Of a stretch of DNA of 64,000 bases, positions 56,070 to 64,000 are shown one piece after another. The translations under genes and the position numbers were made by a program. The stretch is from Isoetes taiwanensis (lineage: Eukaryota > Streptophyta > Lycopodiopsida > Isoetales > Isoetaceae). The stretch spans positions 21,953,863-22,017,862 of the forward strand of contig JAJEKV010000016.1 of NCBI GenBank assembly GCA_021234155.1, read 5' to 3'. A model generated the notes under the pieces. It saw only the letters and a list, made by a program, of their open reading frames with translations. It had not been told where the DNA came from and did no database searches. Position 1 is the first letter of the stretch, and each line of letters opens with the position of its first letter.

Positions 56070-56200
56070 ATATAACATTGTAAACTTGGGCATGTAACAG
56101 CCTTGTAAACTTGGGCATGTAACAGCCTTGTAAACTTGGGCATGTAACAACCTTAATATAACATTGTAAATTTGGGCATGTAACAGCCTTGTTTTAATAT
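56070..56200. repeat. 25-bp tandem repeats
   Basis: The unit TTGTAAACTTGGGCATGTAA plus CAGCC is repeated four times with small interruptions. It follows the transposase-like relic. Confidence 0.85.
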
Positions 56201-56379
56201 CAAGTGAATCTGGTTGATCAAGTGTCTTTTTTCTATTGTTTTTCTTGTTGGGTGCCCGGATTGTCAACTGCCTGTATGGAACAGCTGTATGAATTGAACA
56301 AATGTTTAAGTAATGAAATTTTACAAGTGTTGGTAGTTAATGTTTAAGTGTCTTCATCATTTCATGAAGTGAAATAACT

Positions 56380-56610
56380 TGTGTTTTTCTATTTGAGTTC
56401 AATAACTTGTGTTTTTGACTTGTGTTCAATAACTTGTGTTCAATAACTTGTATTATTTCGAGTTCAATAACTTGTATTATTTCGAGTTCAATAACTTGTT
56501 TTTGAGTTCAATAACCAGTATTATTTCGAGTTCAATAACTTGTTGAGTTCAATAACTTGTATTATTTCAAGTTCAATAACTTGTGTTTTTGTATTGAAGA
56601 CAATAAGTTG
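56380..56610. repeat. TTCAATAACTTGT minisatellite
   Basis: TTCAATAACTTGT recurs about ten times with spacers such as ATTATTTCGAG or GTTTTTG, giving a period near 18-25 bp. Confidence 0.85.
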
Positions 56611-57020
56611 TCTGTTTCTATTGTCTTCTTTGTGTTTATGTTTGTGTTTGTGTAAAGTTTTAATTGCATTTTCAAATATTCCATATTCAAGGCTTCAGTA
56701 CAATTAACCTGTTGCAAACCACATTTTCATAAAGAAGACTGCAAACCACATATTCATACAAAAAATGCTCACAAGTTTGACAACCATAAATATTTCATTC
56801 ATTTGAAAGGCATTTACATTGTGAGAGGTTCAAGTTTGCTGCCTTTACAAAATAGGCAGTGCAAAAACATTGACATCGTGTCAATGGTTTGACATTCATC
56901 CTGTATAAAATAAACATTGTAGTTCATGTCATTTGAAAAGGGATCTTCACTCTGCATAATAGTAACATGAAACTGAATTAACATACAAAGTTACAAACCT
57001 GGCAAGTTGCAAATATCAAT
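56611..57020. other. No recognised gene
   Basis: AT-rich, possibly the 3' flank of the minus-strand relic that follows. Confidence 0.5.
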
Positions 57021-57027
57021 AAGTTAC

Positions 57028-58800
57028 AAACCTGGCAAGTGTAAAGAGATCTTCTTATGTTTAACAAACTGTTCCAGTGTCATGGCTTCTTCATCACTGT
57101 CATCATCACGAGCATCAACATCTTTGGCAGCAGCAGATGGAATTGAAGATACTGCAACTTGGACAGGAACAGGTAGAGATGGAATTGGAGGTGCTTGAGC
57201 TGAAGGGGATTCAACTAATGGTATTACAACCCGGAGAGGAACATGAGGAGATTCAAATGAAGGAGCACCCTTTGTAGGAACATTGGCTTCCACACATTGC
57301 TGAAATAAAGGTCTTTGGAACTAGAGGTCTTTGCAGATTCACGGGGGCTTCGAGAAGGTCTTTAAGGGGGGCTTCAAAAGGTGCTGGAACTAGAGGTGCA
57401 GCAGTTACAGGGGCTTCAAAAGGTGCTGCAGTTAAAGGGGCATCAGTAGATGCTGCTGGTTCAAACCACAAATTTGCAATCTGGCTAGAATTGAAGGACT
57501 CAGCTTGGTTGCTTAAAGTATCATCTAACAACAGAAAATGATAATTAGTAGCTGCAATTTAGTAACACATCATTCTTTGAAATGAAATGTAGCACATGTA
57601 TACCAGAACTCGGTCTAATAATGCTTACCAGAACTCGGTCAACTTACCAGAACTCGGTCTAATAATGCTTCTGCTAGCATAGGGCTCACGTAGGTGCTGC
57701 AAATGTTTAGCCTTCTCTTTGTATTCAGAAAAATCCAACATTCTGGCCTGCAAGGCATTGTTCAAACCTGATAACTTCTCCTCCATTGCTTTACTGTTGT
57801 CAGCCTGTTTTTTCCTTTTCAAAATTGTGAGCAAAGACAAACCAAGCTTAGATTCATCATCACAAAGCTTAGCAATACCAATTTCCTCATCTGGAAAGTC
57901 TTCAACCATAAGCTGAATATCACGTTTAACAATTTTAATACTCTTGAAACAGAGGTTGCAGCCTCATCAAAACACGCAAGCAAGCCCTCATTTCTAATTT
58001 TCTCAATTTCAACCTCTTTGATTTTTCTGCTGCAGAGACTTGATGGAATCTTCAAAAGCTAAATATTGACTTCTAAATAAGAGACACCCATATTAATATT
58101 CTCCAAAGTAGTGTCTACTTGATCTGTTTTATGCCTTTTTGTTCCTATTTGAAATCTCAATTCTTTCAAAAGCAAAGGTAGCCCAATCCAACAAATACTT
58201 ACTTGGGTTCGATTCGGCTCTTCTAGTGTCTTTTAAAGATAATGCACGGCAAAAAATAGTTCGGCCTCATTGTTTTTCAAACCATCTTGATAAACCACAT
58301 TAATTAAATCCTTGAGGCGATGTTCAAACTCGGCCTAATTCGATACTTTTATCTTGTTGTCTTTCTTCACTTCCGTGGTCCAAACTGTCAAGAAATCACC
58401 CCTGGTGCAATCTGCCCAAGTTATAGTGCTTGGATCCTTGCCCTCATTGCACAAGCCCACGATATTCTACAAGCTTTGGATTGTAAGCTTTCCTCATCTG
58501 CAAAGCAAGCATCGAGAAAAGTTAGGCGATTCAAATTAAAAAGAACAAAACAAATAAGTCGGAATCTTCAATCTTTCTTAACTTCAAAGACAAGCGAGAA
58601 AAATGGGGAAGGATGACCGCGGGAGACATGGATTTTTTACCTCTTGTATGGTAGGCGGCTTGCTTGGTTCTTTGCCGAGGCGCCGATCTTCAAATAAAAC
58701 CTCGAGGGGTTTGTACCCGCGGCAACATCGAAAGCGGGCATGGCAATTATGATAAAGTGCCCGTTGATTCATTGGCGAAAAAGATCATAGCTCGGCCTCG
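57028..58800 (-). pseudogene. Unidentified multi-exon gene remnant (Pro/Ala-rich, coiled coil)
   Basis: Minus-strand pieces, 5' to 3': MNQRALYHNCHARFRCCRGY with EVLFEDRRLGKEPSKPP ending at a GT donor (58,772-58,640); a piece after an acceptor near 58,500 (DEESLQSKACRISWACAMRA); a charged segment with coiled-coil character (KRKKQADNSKAMEEKLSGL, ARMLDFSEYKEKAKHLQHL; 57,909-57,650); a Pro/Ala repeat (APFEAP and TAAPL words, 57,480-57,330); and a C-terminus with DDDSDEEAMTLEQFVKHKK. Frames do not join without breaks. It converges on the transposase-like relic and may be its second gene. I do not recognise the family. Confidence 0.4.
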
Positions 58801-58869
58801 GATCATAGCATGAAATCATAGGTCCGGGCTTCCCACGCGAGAAAATGTGCGCCAAAAGGAAGAACACAA

Positions 58870-58945
58870 TTGAAAAAAAAAAAACGGGCGGGGGGGGGAG
58901 GGAAAAAAAAAAAGAGGGAAAAAAACTTCTTTAGGGGGGTGCTGA
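58870..58945. repeat. Homopolymer cluster (A and G runs)
   Basis: Runs of 12 A, 9 G and 11 A lie close together, followed by GGGGGGTGCTGAAGGGGTGC. A related TTGGGGGGTGCTTTATGCC stretch lies near 52,608. Confidence 0.8.
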
Positions 58946-58999
58946 AGGGGTGCTTGCCATGCGCATTTTTGCCCCCCAATATTGTGCTTAGACCCATAT

Positions 59000-59060
59000 A
59001 TATATATAATATAATATAATATAATATAATATAATATAATATAATATAATATAATATATA
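59000..59060. repeat. (ATAAT)n microsatellite
   Basis: A short (TA)n run followed by about ten ATAAT units. It leads directly into hairpin module copy C. Confidence 0.95.
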
Positions 59061-59270
59061 CAATTGGAGGTCTACCAACGTGTAGAGATTGATCTCGGCC
59101 GTCCATCTCTGAGATGGACGGCCCAAAAGGTGACACGTCGTAACACCCCAAGCAACCCCCCTTATTTGGGGCTTTTCATCTGGGCCCTTGAAATTGGGGC
59201 ATTTCATCTGGATCGTCGATTTAAGCAGACCCATTCTTTTGGGGCTTTTAATCTTGGCCCTTGAAATTGT
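59061..59270 (+). repeat. Shared hairpin module, copy C
   Basis: The perfect stem-loop at 59,097-59,123 has 13-bp arms (GGCCGTCCATCTC and its complement) around one T. It occupies the same position as the stem-loop in copy A, but the middle of the stem differs on both sides so that pairing is kept. It is followed by CACCCCAAGCA and the TCGTCGATTT stretch, diverged versions of copy A. Confidence 0.7.
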
Positions 59271-59404
59271 GTTATTTTATCTTATATTATAAAGTTTTAG
59301 CGTATGTCTTGCATCAAACCCTAATTTAGATAGTTGAGATCGTCTGATTGCATTTGAAGGCCGAGATTTATCGCACAACTTCCCACCACCATGATTGGCC
59401 ATGC

Positions 59405-60916
59405 TCTGATCTCTTAAGAGGAAAGGGAAAATAAGCAGAGAAAAGGCAAAGTGAGAGGCAAAAGGCAGGCACGGGCAAAAAGGAAAAGAGCGGAGAAAAG
59501 AAAAGGAAAGGAAAAGAGCACGAAAAAAAAGGGAAAGAAAAAAGAAAGGGAGAAAAAGGAAGGAAAAAAAGACTATGAAAAGGAAAAGGGGGAAAGGGTG
59601 AGGATGCAGAATAAAGGGAAAAGAAAAGGGAAAGGAGGAAAAGGAAGAAAAAAGGGGCAACGAAAAAAATGTGAAGACGAAAAGGGTGACGGAAGGGGAA
59701 AAGGGGAAGATAAGAATGGTGGAGAGGGAAAAAAGGGCATGAAAAAATAGAAAGGGAAGGAAAAAGGAAAAAGGAGGCGAAAAAGGAAAAAGGGCATGAG
59801 GAAAAGGGAGAGGGAAATGAGAGAGGAAGGAGAAAGTGGCACGAGAAGAGGAAAAGGGTGAGGAAGGGAAAAAAAGAAAGGGAAAAAGAGATGGAAAAAG
59901 GGAAAAGTGAAAAGCAAAAAGAGAACAGAAAACATGGAATAGAAAAAGAGGAAAAGGGAAAAGGGGAAGAGGGTGGGAAAAGGAGGAAAAAGGGCATGTG
60001 AAAAAGGTGGAAAAAATAGAATGGAAAAAGGAGTGGGAAAATGGAAAGGAAAAGAGAGAAGGAAAAAAAAAGGGTGGAAAGGAAAGAGGAAAAGGGCATG
60101 GAAAAAGAGAAAAGGATGAAAAAAAGAAGGAAAAGGAAAAAGGAAATGGGAGGCGAAAAGGGAAAGGGAAAAAAAAGAACACGAGGAATAAGGAGGGAAA
60201 ATGGAAAAGAGGAAGGGAAAAAAGGGCCTGCAGAGAAAAAAAACTGGAAGAGGAAAAAGTGAGGAAAGGGTAAAAATAAAAATAAAAAAAGAGCATGGGG
60301 AAAGGGAAAAGAAAAAGAAAAAAGGGCAATAGGGACGGGGAAAAGGGGAAGAGGGTAAGGAAAGGCGGAAGAAAAGGCAAGTAAAAAAAAGTGGAAAAAA
60401 GGGAATGGAAAAATACATGGGAAAAAGGGAAAAGGAAAAAGGAAAGAGAAAGGGAAAGGGAAAGGGAAAGGGGGGAGGAAAGAGGAAAAGGGCACGGGAA
60501 AAATGGAAAGGGTGGGGAAATGATGAAAAAAGAAGAAAAGGGAAAAGGAAAAATGGAGGCGGAAAGGGGGGAAGGAAAGGAAAAAAGGCATGAGAAAAAA
60601 GGAAGAAGAAAATGGGAAAAAAGAGACATGAGATAAAGAAGAAGAGGGTGAGGAGAGGAAGAAAAACATTAAAAAAAAGGTGGGAAAAAGGAAATGCAAA
60701 AAGGGCATGAGAAAAGGGAAGGGAAAAGAGAAAAGCAAAAGGAATGGGAAAAGGAAAGGGAAAAAAGAGCATGAGAAAAATGGGAAGGGTGGAGAAAGGT
60801 GAAAAGGGAAGGAAAAAAGACGTCAAAAAACGGGAAAGGGAAAGGGAAAAATGAGAAGGAGAAAAGGAAGAAAAAGAGGAGGGAGAAGAGGGTAAAAAAA
60901 AAGAGAGAGTATAGCG
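59405..60916 (+). repeat. 1.5-kb homopurine (G/A) tract
   Basis: More than nine tenths of bases on the plus strand are A or G, mostly as GGGAAAAGG-type words, broken by scattered GGGCATGA or GGCACGA words every 50-200 bp. The long minus-strand open frames here (up to about 456 codons) encode only Phe/Pro/Ser/Leu and are translation artefacts of the polypyrimidine strand. An L1-type LINE is inserted at 60,917, and purine-rich sequence resumes after it. Confidence 0.95.
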
Positions 60917-63363
60917 ACTGGTTTTATTACCCTGGTCCCCAAGATAGAGAGACCTACTCAGCTGAATGAATGGCGCCCCATTGCCTTGACCAATACCCTA
61001 TACAAGATCGTAGCCAAACTAATAGCAGGTAGACTCAAAGGTGCTCTGGATAGAATTATTGGGAAAGAACAGTCAGCGTTCTTGGCTCGAAGGTGCATCC
61101 ACGACAATTTTCTGGTGGCTGCAGAAGGTATGCACTGGTGCAAAACAGACAAGCAGAAATGTGTACTTTTCAAGCTAGATTTTTCACGTGCCTTTGACAC
61201 CATCTGCTGGGATAGTCTTGTTGGAATATTAAACAGGCTTCAAATGGCCGAGGTGCCAGTGGAGATGATCTTAGGTCTATTGCAATCAGGTAGTGCCTCC
61301 ATCATCCTTAATGGGAAGCCATCTTCAATCTTCCCACTAAGACGAGGGGTCAGGCAGGGCTGCCCCCTGGCCCCATACCTCTTTCTACTTGTTGCCTACT
61401 TACTCACCGTGCATAGTAAAGAAACAACGTGAAATGGGACATGTAAAAGGGTTCTTTCTAGGGTTCATCCAAACAAACAAGTTCCCCTTATGCAGTTCGC
61501 CGATGACACGTTTGCGTTTATCAGGTATGATGATGACAGTATTGCTAACTTCCTTGAAGGCATCAAGCTATTTTCAGAATTTACAGGTGTTGAACTAAAT
61601 CAAAATAAATGTTCCTTGATATGGCCATTTGATGAAGCCATTGATCCAAAGTTACATGCCCTGCACATGAAAATTTTGGCCAAGGATGAAGCTTTCAAAA
61701 TATTAGGGCTCCCCTTCTGCCCTAACCTAAAGCTGAAAGGATTATGGAATCCTATCTTGGATAAGCTGAAACAGAAGATAAATGTTTGGGCCCACAAATC
61801 TCTCACAGTTGCAGGAAGGGTTGCAGTATGTAATGCAGTGCTAGGAGCATCCCATGTCTTTCTCTCTTCAGTTTTAGTTGGTCCGAAGTATGTCTATAAA
61901 CAGATGCACACGATAGTAAGAAGATTTCTGTGGGATGGAGCATCGAAACTGGCATGGTCAGAAATTTGTAGAAACAAAATGGATGGCGGTCTGGGACTAA
62001 AGGACTACATGATCCAAGCTAAGGTGCTTGCGTCCAAACAAGTGTGGAGGGCACTCAAAGGGGATGACTCCCCAGCCATGAGCTTCATAAGGTATAGCAT
62101 TCAGAAATGCCATCCAATTGGGAAGCCTGCTATTGCTATGCTACTTCCAAATGCAGCCTTTTGCGACTTTCGCATTGGTCCAGGAACCTCCCCTCTGATG
62201 AAATATATTCTTACGGCATGGCTAGATGTGGCTAAGTGCTTCAGCTCTGAGGATATTCCATGGGAGGCAGGCTGCTTCTCTCTTTTTTGGAGCAAACACT
62301 TGAGTTCCAATGAAGAAAAGCCATTGATCCTGCAACACCCCAGGCTATGCTCTCGATGGCAAGAAAAAGGGCTATGTTACCTTAAGGACATATGGGCAGA
62401 AGATCAGGAAAAGTGGAAGGCATGGTCCACGATAAAGAGCATAGTTGGAAATGGGCAGGGAAACAAAAAGTTGTATAGACGGATCTTAGAAAAGGCTGAT
62501 GTTCTATCAGGCACAATGGGCTCAAAAGAAAAATGGGTCATAAGGGATGAAAGGGGTCAGGTGGTAAAAGGGTTCTGAAGTCAAAGTTCTTTACAAGATG
62601 ATGTTAATCAGAGAACCACTGAAAGTAGGCAATCAACTTGGACTGGATCAAGAGGATTTCTTACCATACCTTGTTAAAAGCTGGAACCTGTGGTGCTCCA
62701 AAAAGATCCAGCACTTTCTATGGCTTGCATGGCAAGGGGGTGTATCCACCCTTAACAGACTTAAGCAAAGGAAAATAGTGGGCGAGACAAATTGCCCTCT
62801 AGGCTGCCGAATGGAGGAAGACCTGAACCACATGTTTTTCTGCCGAACAATAATGTTGTTTTGGCAATGGGTAATGCCCATCTTGGGTATAAGTGAACAA
62901 CAGCTGAATTGGCCAGGGATAGCTATGCTCGGATTGTCTAAACTGAAGAGATCCTTAGTGGCCATTGCATTGTGGGCAGTCTGGAGGCACAGATGCGAGG
63001 TGGTAATGGATAGCCAGCAGATCGACCATAGGCGAATACAAAGGAGCTTCAACTTTGATGTTTCGCTAATGGCAGTAGCTCACAGAAGGAAGTTTGGGGA
63101 TGCATACGACAATGAGTTTGATACCATTGGGAAAATAAAGGGCTTCTACGAATATTTTGTATGTTCATGGGCCTCACTTAATGCGAAGGATACGTAGTGC
63201 TCTATTGTAGATCTGTCCATTAAGGGACTTTCAGACATCACGGGGGGCCTTAGCCACCCCTAATTGAGCCTCATGTTATATCAGTCCATAAAGGGACATG
63301 TACCTTTTATTCTAGAAAATAAAATATCTTGCAATCAAAAAAAAAAAAAAAAAAAAAAAAAAA
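60917..63363 (+). pseudogene. L1-type LINE, 5'-truncated, with poly(A)
   Basis: It starts within RT (TGFITLVPKIERPTQLNEWR then PIALTNTLYKIVAK). RT continues with FKLDFSRAFDTICWDSL (motif A), LRRGVRQGCPLAPYLF (motif B) and MQFADDTFAF (FADD, motif C; 61,490), with frame breaks between 61,432 and 61,490. Downstream come the L1 thumb region (WAHKSLTVAGRVAVCNAVL, FLWDG, WSEICRNKMDGGLGLKD) and, after a stop at 62,576, the zinc-knuckle zf-RVT domain (KIQHFLWLAWQGGVSTLNRL, CPLGCRMEEDLNHMFFC). A 3' untranslated region follows and ends in 27 A (63,337-63,363). Three or four breaks only, so it is fairly young. It belongs to a different clade from the other LINE pieces. Confidence 0.93.
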
Positions 63364-63450
63364 TGTGCAGGGAAAATAAGTAAAGGAAAAAAAGAAAGTG
63401 TGTAAGAAAATGAGGAAAAAAGGATATGCAGGATAGAGCAAAGGGAAGGT
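63364..63450 (+). repeat. Homopurine tract, resumed
   Basis: Purine-rich sequence (GGAAAATAAGTAAAGGAAAA and so on) continues directly after the LINE poly(A), showing that the LINE landed inside the tract. No unambiguous target duplication was found because the flanks are low in complexity. Confidence 0.75.
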
Positions 63451-63569
63451 TATCAAATGCACAAAAACCTCTTATAGCCTAGCAATGATGGACTTGGTTT
63501 CTATTATATTATATGTATAAAAATGAGTCTGAGCTGAATAGGTTTCCATCACAAATGTTTCCAATATTT

Positions 63570-63597
63570 GCCCAGCAACGCTGGGCACCATTACTAG
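63570..63597 (+). mobile_element. Helitron 3' terminus
   Basis: The perfect hairpin GCCCAGC-AAC-GCTGGGC (63,570-63,586) is followed by 11 nt ending CTAG at 63,597 and then T. Spacing is the same as at 31,496, and the hairpin is identical to the one near 28,580. No 5' end or Rep/helicase coding was found, so it would be a non-autonomous copy. Confidence 0.7.
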
Positions 63598-64000
63598 TTG
63601 GACTATGAAGTTGTGATTCCGTCGCATCCCCCATTTCAGCCTTGCCGCCATTGCCGGACGTTGCACAAACGAACACAAGCCCAGTATTTGGACTTTTATT
63701 TGTGGGGCAAAGGCGGCCGGTTACTCTGTTTGTAGCAGCCCCTATGGTAGCATTGCAAATGGAAGAACAGAAAATGAAAAAATAGGTTTGTGAAAAACCT
63801 TTCGAATCTGTCTTATGCAGCCGGAAATCTGCTCCAGAGGTACTCCGAAGTTTCAGACTTTAATTTGAGCTTTAGGATCACAAAGTTTCAGCTGGAAAAA
63901 TGTCTTTGCCGCTGCAGCAAAATGATCACAAGGTATGTGTTGTTCTTTGCTTGCCGTAGCTTGCTTGTTTGTTTAATTTTAAATAATATGTCGGGGATGG
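63598..64000. other. No recognised gene at window end
   Basis: Nothing coding is recognised. The sequence may be the flank of a gene that continues outside the window. Confidence 0.5.

Noticed and set aside
56070-56610. A CRISPR-like array
   Set aside because: The repeats are contiguous or separated by short similar spacers in a eukaryotic context. They are ordinary minisatellites.
59277-60826. Minus-strand open frames of 417-456 codons
   Set aside because: They translate only to Phe, Pro, Ser and Leu because the strand is polypyrimidine. All three frames are open at once, which shows low complexity, not coding.

Overview
The window looks like nuclear DNA of a land plant with a large, transposon-rich genome. 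It holds a spliced plant-type polyol/monosaccharide transporter gene, a plastid-type co-chaperonin relic with the plant GroES-domain layout, an ADH relic, an ABCB relic, and plant-style CACTA, Ty3/Gypsy chromovirus, Ty1/Copia, LINE and MITE sequences. A spore-bearing plant such as a fern is plausible, but nothing here proves it. There are no operons or other prokaryotic features.

Layout. 1-5.9 kb: a GATTC-rich repeat, a decayed Gypsy gag-protease, the end of a CACTA element with a TNP2-type transposase remnant, and the 3' half of a LINE. 6.0-8.9 kb: a foldback element and a terminal-inverted-repeat element lying directly against the 3' end of the window's one apparently intact host gene, a two-exon sugar/polyol transporter on the minus strand. 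10.8-12.5 kb: a second GATTC array. 13.5-14.0 kb: an ADH pseudogene. 14.8-15.4 kb: a Mutator-like MITE with 9-bp target duplications. 15.6-18.7 kb: Gypsy pol remains, a chromodomain and a probable LTR. 18.7-20.4 kb: more GATTC repeat plus a shared hairpin module. 21.4-23.0 kb: a one-domain co-chaperonin relic. 23.4-25.3 kb: a second CACTA end and the 5' half of a LINE.

25.6-28.1 kb holds the most unusual gene: a seven-exon minus-strand gene for a Crypton/ZMYM-like tyrosine recombinase with a recognisable catalytic set, apparently broken by two single-base insertions. 28.2-31.5 kb has a GC-rich foldback, a LINE tail and Helitron-type 3' ends. 32-39.3 kb is a Copia element with an antisense LINE nested in it, followed by its 3' LTR. 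39.3-42.1 kb has GATTC repeat and a sister LINE tail. 42-51 kb is mostly unrecognised DNA with a 49-bp retroposon and an ABCB exon relic. 51.2-52.6 kb has GATTC repeat and a tRNA-derived SINE-like unit. 52.7-58.8 kb contains relics of two spliced, poorly characterised genes, one of which looks like a transposon protein. 59.4-63.5 kb is a long homopurine tract with an L1-type LINE inside it. The end carries another Helitron-type 3' terminus.

Two structural results stand out. The LINE halves at 5.1 kb and 23.9 kb fit together residue for residue across a CACTA insertion with a 3-bp target duplication, which implies a roughly 19-kb inversion with breakpoints in or beside the CACTA. The recombinase gene is followed by a 12-6-12 inverted repeat of the shape tyrosine recombinases act on. 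Most coding sequence here belongs to transposons, and the sequence gives no sign that the host-derived genes work together.
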